Below, one piece after another: positions 10,317 through 22,580 of a stretch of DNA of 64,000 bases. The notes below the pieces were generated by a model. It saw only the letters and a list, made by a program, of their open reading frames with translations, ran no database searches and was not told where the DNA came from. The stretch spans positions 260,575,386-260,639,385 of the forward strand of contig NC_081406.1 in the NCBI RefSeq assembly GCF_030272615.1, written 5' to 3'. This DNA comes from Cryptomeria japonica (taxonomy: Eukaryota; Streptophyta; Pinopsida; Cupressales; Cupressaceae). How positions within the stretch are numbered: the first letter of the stretch is position 1; each line of letters starts with the position of its first letter. A program made the translations under genes and the position numbers.

Positions 10317-13300
10317 TATACCTCTGGCTTATGGTGAGTATCCTGAGAGGTACGTCGCTATGCGGGGTGTGACCTACGCGTGCCCTTTTCCATGAGGTAC
10401 ACTGCCATGCGGGATACGTCCATTGCGTGCCTTTTCCGTTTGGAGTATTGCCATGTCATGCTGAGACACGATGTGGGATGTAGTAGACATTGCCACGTGG
10501 CCTACTAACTAGTTTAGGGTAGAGCCATGTCACGTGACGACGTGATGCGGGGTGATGTCGAGGTACACACTGCCATGCGGATGTGTGACTAGGCCACACC
10601 ACATGATGAGCTACTGTGATAGCTAGATGATTGTTCCTTCCTTCCTCATTGGTGGCTAGATGCTAGTCACATAGTGATGTTATGTGCACTTATGATATTT
10701 TTATTTATTTCCTTGTGGGCCAGTAATTTATTTTATTTTGACCTTGAAGGTTTAGCCACAATCTTGCGATCTTTTTCTTACTTGATTTGATGTTGCAAAT
10801 CCAAAATTATTTTCTTGCCTTATTGTTGGAATTGATGATTATTATCTTTATTCTTTTGTACTTTTTTGGCTAAACTGGTTTATCCTTATTGTTTTCGTAT
10901 GCTGGTCTTGTGTTGAAATGTGAATTCCTCTCCAAGAATGTAGGAGACGGCCTTGGTTGAGTGTATACGAGGAAGTAGATGTAGGGAACCTTGAGGATGG
11001 GGGTATGTGAGGCTGTGAAATAGCTAGGACCCACTACCTACCTATGTGTGGTGACTATCTCTTGGAGGCTAACCACCTTACGCAACAAGGGATGTTCACA
11101 AGAGTCTTGTATGGAAGGTAGCACTGCTATGGTGTGCCCTAGCACCATCAAGCCCTTGGGTGAGATATTGGATATTTATGATCATGTTATTTGTTCTAAG
11201 ATCAGGCATAGAGATGTTGATCTTGCATGTTATCTTCGACTGAGCATTAGACATGCTCACATGTGGCCTTTTGGGTTGTGTATTCTAGTTATGTGGATGG
11301 TTATTATGTGTAAACATGGATTAAATGGTGTTAACTTGTTACTATGTTATGGGACATAGTCATTGGAAAGGTTCTTATATGCCTGGAAAGTGTAAACAAT
11401 TGATTTATTTACGTTGCTCATATTTATTGAAAGTTAACTTGGTTGTAGAAAATGATATTTGAAGCTAGTTCTATGCGATAAAGTTTTGTAAAAAGATCTA
11501 TTGGTAAAATAAATTGATCATGATGGCATGTTTTCTTGTCATATTGGATAGATGAGTATGGTAATTTTTGCTTACCTCTTTTAATGCTTTAATTTAGCAT
11601 AATGAAAGGAAGAAAATTCTTGTTTCTCTGCTATGGTTGTGGATAATTCCTAGAATATTTTAAGAAGTGTATGGTTTTAGATGTATCTTGCCAATGGATA
11701 ATGGCATTTGTAAAGGATTTAGCAATAATGTTTCATTTATTTATGGAAAGATTCATATGTGCAAATTAATAATTGTTAAATGAGTTTCAGGGCTAATACG
11801 TGTTGCATGATTTCCACTTAGCCTTAAGACTTCCGGGAGTAAGTCAGAGCCTAGGGGGGAGGATGTAGTGCCCCTACCCTAGTCAGCTTTGTAAAACCGA
11901 TTTGACCTTGGTTGACTTTTTAGGTGGCATTCTTCAATGGTTGATTTACCATTATGTAATGTTGTAGTCAATTATTATGGTTATTGTGTGTACCTATTAA
12001 TGTGCTTTTGAATCAATTCTTATGTAAGTTTAATTGTTCTCCTGATTCTTGTTATTAATTTTGAGCTAACACCTCCATATATATATATATATATATATGC
12101 TTGTGTGACTCCTGGTTGCAGGAGATTGTAGGTATAGTACCACCTAGGTGTGAGGTTCATCTTCACCTGGATTCACAGGGTTGAGTATACCTCTTTCATC
12201 CTTAGAATTTGGGTTAGGTGGTCGTAAAACTCTCATTTTACCCTAGCCATGCTCAAGTGAGCGTCATCTATGGTCCGTCAATTTCTCTTTTCATTTGGGT
12301 TTGTGGGTCGTGTATTTGGTTGGCTTTCTTGGGTTGCGTGCTTGGCATGTGGTAAAACTGAGTATTTAATCCTAAGTAGTTATTTTGATTTAATGTGTTC
12401 ATTTACGTATTAGTAATTAAGAAACTAAAGTAAATAGGTTTCTTTTATATAATTAATCATCAATTAAAAATTGCTCTATTCATGTTTGTAGCAAGTTTAA
12501 TTTAATGATTAATTTTAGAATAATGAATTTATTCAGTTTATGCATTTTGAAAGGGAAGATTTAAATTTATTTGAAATAGAAATAATTTAATCCCTTTTGC
12601 TTTTTGGAATAGAAAGGTTAATTTTAATTATTTAAGAAAATCAATTTTAATTTGAAAAGCAAGTTTAATTTATATATATTTGATATAGTGTGAAAGATTG
12701 ATTTTGGGATTTTATTTTAATTAAAAATGTTTTACCCTCATTAATATTGTGAAATATAAATTTTAGCTTTGTTAATATTGAGAAAATTAAAATTAAATGA
12801 GGGAGAGAAGCATTTTGATTTTTAATTAGAAAAGCAAGTTTAGATTATTTGAAGAGTTGTCATTTCATTTAAAAGATGTTTAAATTCAAAAATAGGGGAT
12901 TAGGTCAAACATTCTTCCATTTACCCTAGGGTTTAAAAAAAAAATTTGAGGGATTATTTTTGGAGAGCATTTTTGTAAATATTTTTGGAAAATGATTTTT
13001 GGAGGAGATTTGGGCATTTTTGGGAAGGAAGGATTTCTTGAGTTGCAGATTGGGCTCTTCATTGGATCTTTTCCAGGAATGCTTATTGAGGTAAGAATTT
13101 GTTTATCAATTTGGTTATTTGTTTTCTTAAAAAAAATAGGTTTGGATGTTCTTCATGCAGTTTTGTTTTAAACCCTCCTTTGAATGCCCTCAAGATTAAG
13201 ATTCATAGTGGAAATTAGTTAAAGATTGGCTGATTGTTTGAATCATTGTTTGGGAAATGATCTTCTTATGCCCAAAATTTACTTAGTTGGATTAGTTATT

Positions 13301-13835
13301 CAACAAAGTTTGTGTTTTTGGAACACCAAGATTATTTTGGAAAAATCTTCAATATTTGTTGTTCTTGGTCATTCTGAAAATTTAATTTAGTCTTTGTGAG
13401 ACTATATATTATTTAGAATCTGGGGTTTTATTTATTTTTAATTATTTTCTTGGTTTTAATAAGATAAATAAATTAAAACAAAGTTTTTTTTAATTTTAAA
13501 ATCCGTTTTTTGGCAGATTAGGGTTGGAGGGCGGAGGAGCTGAGGGCTCTACCCACACCCTCCTCCCCGTGGGTTGCTGCAGGGTCGTGACCACTTTGTG
13601 GCCACAGGGGAGCTGTGGTGGTTTCCACCTCTCCCGTGAAGGGAGGTGGGCCCCACAATGGTTTCCCCTTTTTTTTTAAGTTTTTAAAAAATATATATAT
13701 ATATAAAACTTGTTTTATGTAAAGTTTGTTTTAATAGATTTTATTTTAATAATTATTAAATATTATTAATATATATTCTATTAATGTAGATTAATATATG
13801 TATATTAATTACAATAATCAAAAAGCACTCTGCAA

Positions 13836-15026
13836 ATGTCGTCAACCATTAATGGCGGTTCTGGAGGGAGAAGCCAGAACACAGAGGAGATTTGCATAGA
13901 CGTCTCAGAGGATTTGGAGGAGCATGCAGAACTCTGGGAGAAGCATGCAGTCATTGCCAGAATTATCGGTCTAAACTGGTCAAGAAAGGATATCAAAAAT
14001 TGGGTAGAATGCAATTGGGGGAGGTAGATAGTCACCAAATTTATCCCCAAGGGTTTTTTTGTGGTTTTGTTCGAGGAGGAAAAGATTAGAGATCAAGTCC
14101 TCAACCAGGAGAATTGGTTTGTGAATGATCATGCAATCTATCTGCAACCATGGTTTCCGAACTTCGACCCCTTACCATTGGTCGTCTATTCGGCACCGAT
14201 TTGGATTCATCTATACAATCTTCCCATTGAATATTGGAGCGAAAATGTCCTAGAGAAGATTGGTAGGACTCTAGGGACCCTTTTGGAAATAGACTTTGAT
14301 GACGAGGCAGACCTTTGCAAGATTGCCCGTCTGAGGATCATTGCGATCAAAAGATTACCAGCAACCTTGACTCTTATAACAACTAGCAAAGAATGGTGAC
14401 AACAAGAGGAAATAGAAAAAGAAATCAAGCAATGTCCCAGATGCGGGAGCAAATTCCATGGACAGGAGGCATGCAAGATGTTTGTGAGGAAGGCCATGAA
14501 AGTAGTTAGAAAACAACCCTAGGTTTGGAGGTGTAAGTCAAGCGCAAAAATGGTTACGGACCAAGAAGGTAAGATGCCTGTAGAGGAAGGGCAGACTATA
14601 TCTCAAGTTCAGAACCTTTCAACTTCCCCAATTTCAACACCATGTCCGTTGAAAGCAAATGACGAAGAAGAAAAGGTATTGGTCCTTGGGGACTGTGGCG
14701 ATGGGCTGTATTTGAACAACAGAACATTTGGGGAATCAGATGTACACCCGAGTTTTAATCCTTCCTGTAGAGGAGTATCTGATACCGAATTTGAATTTGA
14801 AAAAGGCTCGGATGATGGTTTTCTTCAGGTTGATGAATTGGAAAACATTGATCCAAGGTGCATTAGTCAGTCAGCCAATGCCTTGTTGGGGAAGGCCAAA
14901 GGACTCAGAGGCAGAAGGAGTAATAGGCAGAAAAGAGAAGCGAGGGCTAGGGAAAAAGGTGTTATCAACGTATTGGAATTTATGAAGAAATCCAAGGGAG
15001 ATAGGTTCTCCCTTGGAAAGGGATGA
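13836..15026 (+). pseudogene. LINE ORF1 (DUF4283-like RNA-binding domain plus CCHC knuckle)
   Basis: Encodes the LINE nucleic-acid-binding protein, about 396 codons. It starts MSSTINGG. A DUF4283-type domain runs through IVTKFIPKGF...LQPWFPNFDP, SAPIWIHLYNLP and ENVLEKIGR. A zinc knuckle CPRCGSKFHGQEAC (C-x2-C-x4-H-x4-C) lies near 14437, followed by a hydrophilic tail. The frame is constant throughout and interrupted only by three stops: TAG at 14025, TGA at 14397 and TAG at 14520. Its natural stop overlaps the ORF2 start as ATGA (15023-15026), which suggests termination-reinitiation. Confidence 0.85.
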
Positions 15027-18000
15027 AAATCATTTCTTGGAATGTCAAGGGCTTGACGGCCCTTGAAAAGAAACACTTAGTCAAGAGGTTCTCGTCTGTT
15101 CACAACCTTGATGTTTTACTTCTACAAGAGACCAAGCTTAGTGGAGAAAAGATTGGGCAATTTATCAATTCATGCTCCAAATGGGAGGGGGTGTTCCAGG
15201 ATGCAAGAGGATCTTCAGGGGGGTTAGCAATGGTGTGGAATCCGACAAAGGCTGAAGTGACTCCTATTGCTTCCCATGTGAATTGGATGGCATGTGAGAT
15301 CAAAGGTATTGGCATTGATATACAATTCCCAATTTTTAATGTGTACGGGCTGACGAAGATTGAGGATAAACTGAAAGTCTGGCAAGAAATTACAATTCAA
15401 GTTAATTTAGATGGAACAAATAGAGTTGTCATAGCTGGGGATTTCAATGCTTTGTTGGACATGGACAAAAAAGAAGGGGGGCTCAAAAAATGCTCAAAAG
15501 TTATGGAGGATTTCAGAGAATTCATAGAACAAAATAAGCTTATTGACATCATACCGAAAAATGGCAAATTTACCTGGACAAATAGAAGGCTAAATTTCTC
15601 TAAAATATCAGAAACATTGGATCGGTTTTTTGCTGGAGAATGGTGGTGGTCAGGAGATAGGGAATTGGAAACTTATATTGTCTCTTAATGTGGTTCGGAC
15701 CATTTAACAATCTCGCTATCAATCGGCAAGGAGAACCACAAACATAAAGGATACTTCAAATTCCTTAGTATTTGGTGGAGTAACCCTTGCTTCAAAGACA
15801 AGCTCAGAGAATGGTGGGTGGAAGGGAACAATATCGTAGGCACTCCAAGCTTCAGACTTGTCAAGAGACTACAAGGTTTAAAACACAAGATCAAGATATG
15901 GAATAAATTGTCTTTCAAAAACATCTTCTTAAAAAAATTGAGAATAGAGGAAGAGCTTGAAGCACTTAACCAAATGGTGATGATGGATGGGATGACCAAT
16001 GAAGAATATCTGCTTGAAAATGAATTGAAACAGGAATATAATGATGTTCTCAAATGAGAAGAAATATATTGGAGGGTCAAGTCGAGAGAACTATGGATCA
16101 TAGAAGGGGATCGCATTACAAAAAAATTTCATGCTTCCGCCAAAGCTAGGAGAATTCACAACAAGATCACTGCTATCAATGATGAAAAAGGTGAGTGGCA
16201 GATGGGTGAAGAGGATATTCAGAGAACTGCCCTTCAGCACTTTCAAGGATTCCTAGGGTTTGCTGAAGGAGGAGGGGTGGAGTTTGAGGACCCAGTTGAT
16301 GCAAACAATAGACATAATATCCTATCCAGCTCAGATAAGGATCTACTGACAGCACCCTTCACAATGGAGGAAGTCAAGACTACAACATTTGTTTTGCACC
16401 CAAATAAAGCCCCCGGCCTGGATGGGTTGACTGCAGACTTGTTTCAGAATTGTTGGGAATTTATGGGGAAAGACATTTAGCTGGTGGTTGAAGAATTCAG
16501 GAAAAAACATAAGTTTGTGAAAGAACTCAATCATACTATGATTGTGTTAATTCTAAAGAAAGAGAATTGCGACTCCATGAAGGACTTCAAGCCCATTTCA
16601 TTATGCAACACATTGTATAAAATCATCTCGAAATGTGTGGCTAATAGGTTCAAGATTATAATGCCCAAACTAATTTTCGAGAACCAAAATGGCTTCACCC
16701 CAGGTAGAGAATTAGCGGACAACATCATACTGGTAGCAGAGGTTCTGCACTCCATGCAAAAAGGAAAACTAAAATGTATGGCCATTAAACTGGATGTAGC
16801 AAAAGTGTATGATAAGGTAGTTTGGGTTTTCCTAGTGTGTGTCCTTAACAAATTTGGTTTCTCGAAAGACTGGATTGAATGCATCCATTTTTGCTTCTCC
16901 TCAATTAGCTTTTCTTTGTTGGTAAATGGAGTGGTGTGTGGTATCTTTGAAGCCACCAACGGATTGCAACAAGGGGATCCTCTTTCCCCTTCATTGTTTG
17001 TTCTGATGGTAGAGGTATTGGGTAATCTCATCCAAAGGAGGAACAAAGAAGGGCTTTGGAAAGGCATTAAGGTGCATGAAAACTTAGATTCCATCACGCA
17101 TTCACAATTTGCGGATGACACAATTTTGTTTGGAGAATCATCTTTGCAAGAAGCAGGGGATATCAAGAGTGTCTTGGATATATACAGTCATGCTTTAGGG
17201 CAAGAGATGAATAGGGATAAATCACAGATCTATTTCTTCAATACCAGCAAGTCCCTTCAAAACAGGTTTGCTAGCCTGTTGGGCTTCAAGATAGGTATTC
17301 TACCCATCAAATATTTAGGGGTAAGAATTGGCTCTAGTTGTAGACAGAACCACATTTGGGAGGATGTACTACACTCATGCCAATGGAAAGCAAAGAATTG
17401 GAAAAATAGGTGGCTCACGCAGGCGGGAAGGTTAACAATGATTAGAGAAGTACTCTTGGCCATTCTGGTCTACAGTATGTCCTGCTTCAAGATACCGCTG
17501 GACACTAGGAGGAAACTGGATGGGCTGCTTAAGAAATTTATTTGGGAAGGTGCCAAAGAACATAGGAAGATCTCTTTAATCAACTGAGATACAATGTGCT
17601 TGCTTAAAGATGAAGGTGGTGTCGGACTAAGAAAGGTGGAGCTTCAGAACCGTGCATTGGGGGCAAAATTAACATGGAAAATTTATGAACATCCAAACAA
17701 ACTATGGTGCAGAATTTTTAGGAAGAAATACTTGGATTTGGAAAATCCGAATAGGATCCTTACCATTACGAATGCAGCAAGAGGTTCCTCGACATGGAAC
17801 TTTTTGTGGGATAGCAGGAGCATAATCACTAATCACTTATCTTGGCATATAGGCAATGGCCAGACAACCATGTTTTGGTGAGATTCATGGGAAGGTGAGC
17901 AGGTACTTGGTGATCTCTTTGCCGAACAGGATTGGGTTAAAGAATTAGAAAGTAAAATTGTTATATTCATTAAAGATTATGTCGATGGTAGCTCAGACAT

Positions 18001-19276
18001 TGGAGGGAGGCTGGGATGGAAATCAATTGATATTGGGGATAGTAGGTTGTGCTTGAAGTTGACTGAGCTACTCAAAAATAGATGCATCGTACAGTTAGAA
18101 CAAGAGGACACCATTTTCTGGTGTGCTTCCAAGTCAGGCAAATACAATGTGAAATTGGGATATGAGATCCAACGTCAAAGAGTGAGGGAAAGCAATTGGC
18201 CTTATTACCTCTACTGGAACAACATAGGACTTCCTAAAGCTAGAGATTTTTTATGGATTGCCCTTCATGGCAAAATTCTGACTAGTGACAGACTTAAGCT
18301 CATAGGGATCGCAAGACCAAGCTGGTGCGTCATGTGCAAAAGAGACAAAGAATCAGCCAATCATTTACTATTTAGATGTCCCTTTGTTGAAGTGTGTTGG
18401 GAGTGGCTCATGAATAAGCTACAATTTATTTTAGTTAGAAATGAAACACTCAAGGAATTCCTAGTGGCATGGCTGAAAAATACCCAATCGAAGTGGAGTG
18501 GATTGTGGCAGATCTCCCTTGCTTTACTATCATGGCATATCTAGAAAGAGAGAAACAGAAGGATCTTCAGGGAATCGTCACTCTTGGTGGAGGAGGTGAT
18601 TTTCAAAATCAAGGAGGTTATTGAAGAAGTAATCAATGGCAAACCTCCCAAAGGGACACCACTCAGGTTCGACAACTAGGATAGGGACATGGAAAGTAAT
18701 TGGTCACTCAAAGATTGGGGGCTGGGGGTCATCCCTACTCCCAAATTTAATGGGAAGTTAATCAGATGGGCTCCGCCGCAAGGTGATTGGGTCAAACTAA
18801 ACTTTGATGGAGCTTGTAGAGGGAACCTTGGACTAGCAAGAATTGGAGCGGTCATCAGAAACTCCTCAAGAATATTACTAGGAGGGCTATATGGGAGCTT
18901 GGGACTAGCCACAAACAATGAAGTAGAAATCAAGGCACTGGCGGCAGGACTGGATTTATGTGTACAAAGAGGGTTGGACAAAATATGTTTAGAAGGAGAC
19001 TCACAAATTATAATCAATGGGGTTACCAAGTCAAACTTCCTGAATTGGAAACTCGGCAAGTGGGTACCTCATATCAACAAGGCTCTAGAATCCATCAACT
19101 CATTTGAATTCAAACACACATATAGAGAAGGGAATAAAGTGGTAGACCTCCTGACCAACATGGGAATTGAGAAGAATAATGGTACAATTATTTTTGGTAA
19201 TGAAGATGCTGATCCAGTGGTACTGAACACTATTTTGAGTGAGAGACCAGAATGGCAGCGTATGAGGATTAGATAG
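15023..19276 (+). pseudogene. LINE ORF2: endonuclease, reverse transcriptase, zf-RVT, RNase H
   Basis: The LINE replication enzyme, nicking target DNA and reverse transcribing the element RNA on it. In order: APE-type endonuclease (MKIISWNVKGL, QETKLS, AGDFNALLD, CGSDHLT, 15023-15720); reverse transcriptase (KAPGLDG near 16410, NGFTPGRELADN near 16690, LDVAKVYDKV, GLQQGDPLSP, FADDTILFG near 17110); zf-RVT (WCVMCKRD...ANHLLFRCPF near 18325); type-1 RNase H (LNFDGACRGN, EIKALAAGL, GDSQIIING, 18790-19150). All domains lie in one frame with no frameshift over 4.2 kb. The stops at 15686, 16055, 16478, 17585, 17879, 18542 and 18677 make it non-functional as it stands. Confidence 0.95.
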
Positions 19277-19320
19277 ATTTGGTTCATGATAGCCTTACAT
19301 GAGCCGAAGCATAGGTGTGA

Positions 19321-20112
19321 TATGACCAGAACGTAAAGCGTTGGCTCGGAGGATTCCTCAAGGATCTCAACTTTCAGAAAGTGGTGGTGAAGGGTACAGA
19401 ATATCCAAACTCCTGGCAGAACTAGAAGTTGCAGGCTAAGGATCAGAAGGTAGAGTTCACATGCTTGATTGGGCAAAAAGATCCAGAAGGTTCTATTGGT
19501 TTTAAATGGAGGGAAACGAGGGAACCAGCCACAGGTTTTGTGAAAATGGCGTCGTTTGTGGGTCTGAGCTACGTCAATTGTGGGCATAGTTTGGAGCGTC
19601 AATGTCTCAACCTGTTCATCTTGGAGGAAGAAATCTGCGAGGAAATCATCTCCGTGGTGGACTATTCTTTGAACTTGGAGCAGCATTGGTGTGATGGGAT
19701 AATATATGGAGTAGTAATTACTCCCATTGTAGACATCCTAGAGTCGCGGGTGGAAGGTGCAGGCCTGATGCAAGGTTTTGTCAACCCAGTCAACATACAT
19801 GTTGTAGCGGATGCCATCTTCGAGCTTAGGGAAGGAACTAGGGAGAGTATCTTAAGAATGTATTTCGAGCATGCTAAGAGTTCTTCTTCTACTTCAGATT
19901 CAGAGGACTCATCAGAGAACAGCCACTTAGAAGAAGAAGGTGCCAAAGGGTCAGAAGATGAGAGCGAGTCGGGAGAGGATGTTGATGAGGCAGAGGAAGA
20001 GGGTGTGTCAGACATGACAGAATCAGAGCACGATGTGGTGGATATGAATCCTATAGAGGAGGCTCGCGGAGATGACCAGAGAAAGATAGCTCGATTCAGA
20101 AGAGAGGCATGA
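19321..20112 (+). pseudogene. Extra LINE coding region downstream of RNase H, acidic C-terminus
   Basis: About 264 codons in a different frame from ORF2, open from 19321 except for one TAG at 19423, and inside the LINE boundaries. The start reads YDQNVKRWLGGFLKDL; no ATG lies near it, so it may be reached by frameshift from ORF2 or from a lost start. The middle is mixed globular-looking sequence. The last 90 residues are very rich in Ser, Glu and Asp (SSSSTSDSEDSSE, DESESGEDVDEAEEE). I do not recognise the family. It could be an ORF2 C-terminal extension, a third ORF or captured host sequence. Confidence 0.55.
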
Positions 20113-21945
20113 CACAAGTTCAAAGAAGGAGTGATGAGAGGTAACCTCGACAGCTTCAGGATGTTGCTGGATTCGAAGGATTGGTGGCTTTCCTAGGGAT
20201 CTACTGATAATTTCCTCAGCATTGGGGAGGCAGTATTGGCCATCCTTCTCTATATCAAACAAAGCTAGATTTAGGAGTCGTGTTTGTTGGTAGGAAAGAC
20301 TTCGTTGGCATGTAGAATTTATCTCTTTTTTAGGCATAGATAGTAATGGTCCTAAGCTCCGGTTTCCCTTGGTGAAGGGTTTTTGTTGGTGTAATACTTT
20401 TGTACTCAGTTTCTATAATAATATAGGGCGCTATCCCCATAGCTGATAGCACTTACCATTAATATATATATATATATATATTAATTAATATTTAATTTGA
20501 AATATGTGTAAAATAGATTATTATTAATATATATTATTAATGGAGATATATATATATAAATTAATATCTAATTTGAAAATTGTGTATTATTAATTTATTA
20601 ATTGCTTATATTTTATTAATAATGGATTAATAAATATATATTAATTAATATTTAATTTTTGGAATTTGTTTTAAATGAGGAAGTATCTTTTGGACAAAAA
20701 AAGGTTAAATATTATTTAAATTGGAAAATTCTTGAAATAAAATATATTTTGGTAATTTCTAAATAATATGCTATTCAGGGATATATTATTATTGGATTTG
20801 ATTGATAATAGGTCATCTGGGAATTTTAGAAATGGAATACTAAAGTATATGAGTAATTGAAAAATGAAATAATTTTCATTGGATATTTTGAAAATTTAAA
20901 TGATATGCTATTAGAATTATTGGAAATTTAATAATGCATCGATTGGAAAATTGGTAAGTTAATGATGTCTTCATTTAGTAAAATAAATGGTTTAGTTATA
21001 TTCTTCCTCTGTATTGTGAAATAGACAAATGTCATTATTGTAATTGTGGTATTGTATTCACCTTGTAATGGTGATTTTTCTGTTAATGTATTTTTGAAAA
21101 CTTAGATCATTTAGAAAACTTGATCGATTTTCATTGTTTAAACCAATAGGAAAGAAGATTGTCCTTTCCCGATTATTACCTATGCAAGTTTAATTTCTGT
21201 ATTCACTTTTGCTTAAAGCAATGGCAAGGCCTTGATATGTCTGATTGGACCCTATCGTATGGATTGAATTGGGGTACCTTCTTTTGCCCTCGGTCTCGAG
21301 TTTGACTGTTGTTTGTGATGGTGTTATAACTGGTCGTGTCCTTTATGCGGGTGTCGAGTGTTGATTTGTGGTTGGCCATAGTTGGTCAGGTCTCTAGTTA
21401 GAGTACCATCAGGCAATGGACCTTTGTATTTGCTTTTAATATGTTCAATTGGATCTATTTCTATGTAGGGATCATTTATGTATTTATTGACCGATGTGGT
21501 CGTTTGTATATTGGTTATGTTCGCCTTGATGACAGGATTGTAAATGATGTGAACCTTATGTATCCTTAACTTATTTAAATGATCAGAGGGGTCTTGCAGT
21601 TGAGCAGACCCGAAGATGTAGCCCACTAGGGGTGAACTCTGATACCATTTCGGTGTTATGTGGTGTTTATGTTCTTTTGTTTCGTTTTTATTTAGCATGT
21701 ATGGATGCATTATGTTAAAGCGTATAATGGGGATTAGATGAAGTTAATTTTTGAATGCAAGTATATAGTCATCTTATTAAATGCGGTAATTAGGATCAAG
21801 AAGAATGTGAATTTGAATAATTGGAATGTATTAATTTGTTGATAATGCAATTAAAGTATGTTTTGGAACTAGATACATGGCATGTGTTTAATGTAAAATT
21901 GAACGTAATGAATGGTTAAAAACTATTAGATGATCTCACCATGGT

Positions 21946-22310
21946 ATCTATATTATTAACCTTAATGGATGAACTCGTCATGTTATCTAAATTGTAACTG
22001 TAATGGATGAAATCATCAAGTTATCTATATTTTAACCCTAATTGATGAACTTCATTATGTTATCTACATTTTAACTTTAATAAATGAACTTCATCATATT
22101 AGCTATATTTTAACTATAATGGAAGAACTCATCATGTTATCTAATTTTAACTCTAATGGATGAACTTCATTAAGTTATCTATATTTTAACTCTAATGGAT
22201 GAACCTCCACATGTTATCTATGTTTTAACTTTAATGGGTAAATTTCCTCATGTTAGCCTCATCTTCAACCTTAATGGATGAACGCGTCCTATTATCTATA
22301 ATTTTAATTT
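21946..22310 (+). repeat. Degenerate 45-bp tandem repeat, second LTR copy
   Basis: Counterpart of the array at 4402-4775, with matching unit order and only scattered substitutions. It supports pairing the two LTRs of X. Confidence 0.8.
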
Positions 22311-22580
22311 ACTGAACAAATTATATCCATGTTTTAAGTAATAACATGTAATTAAGTTAACCTACTTAATTGGATCAAATGTCGTGAGTTGAGTTAGATG
22401 TTAAGTTACGTAATCACATTGGGAAACTCCTTAGGTTTATTTAGTCTTCCGCTATGTTATCAAAGCTTTTGATAACTCATTGTATCTTAATGTTGTCTCT
22501 TATTTTAAAAATATATATATTTGCACTCCATTTGTGTGTTTTAGCTTTATCCCTTCGGGGTTTCCTAGCGGAGCATTACA

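Larger units (their letters stand above)
7280..10321 (+). mobile_element. Small non-autonomous LTR retrotransposon with target duplication
   Basis: The element proper is 7285-10316. It has two LTRs of exactly 1062 bp and a non-coding internal region of about 0.9 kb, flanked on both sides by the 5-bp duplication tatac (7280-7284 and 10317-10321). A purine tract (aaaaaggggcaaaa, about 9241-9254) precedes the second LTR, so orientation is plus. No retroviral domains are present. I see no clear primer binding site after 8346. The element is too large for a classical TRIM and best called a short non-autonomous LTR element. Confidence 0.93.
5043..11863 (+). mobile_element. Internal region of non-coding LTR element X (LARD-like)
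   Basis: Runs from the primer binding site to the purine tract at 11853-11863 (aggggggagga). Without the nested 3-kb element it is about 3.8 kb. I find no gag, protease, reverse transcriptase or integrase motif on either strand; the few open frames are under about 110 codons and look random. It fits a large retrotransposon derivative mobilised in trans. Stretch 10322-10640 has degenerate repeats of gccatgcggg type and two perfect palindromes, gccacgtggc and gtcacgtgac. Nothing further is seen in 5057-7279 or 10650-11850. Confidence 0.75.
13812..20476 (+). mobile_element. L1-type LINE inserted in the LTR of X
   Basis: A non-LTR retrotransposon of about 6.7 kb with ORF1, ORF2 and a further downstream coding region. 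The AT-rich string tatattaatta is found just before it (13801-13811) and just after it (20477-20487) and is a plausible target-site duplication. Low complexity makes the exact edges uncertain. The 3' end is TA-rich rather than a clear poly(A). Confidence 0.88.
11864..22580 (+). repeat. 3' LTR of element X, split by a LINE
   Basis: Starts tgtagtgccc after the purine tract and ends ...gagcattaca at 22580, the same end as the 5' LTR. Removing the LINE (13812-20476) leaves an LTR of about 4.05 kb, very long for a plant element. Block 12100-12300 resembles 61690-61930 in the Y-family LTR, so X and Y are related. A GC-rich patch lies at 13510-13660. TA microsatellites occur at 12076-12099 and around the LINE ends. 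Confidence 0.8.

Noticed and set aside
11048..11359. 103-codon frame in the interior of X
   Set aside because: No motif, composition looks random, and it stands alone in a non-coding element.
12076..12099. TATA-like (TA)n in the X LTR as a promoter
   Set aside because: A simple microsatellite of alternating TA; nothing else marks a transcription start.
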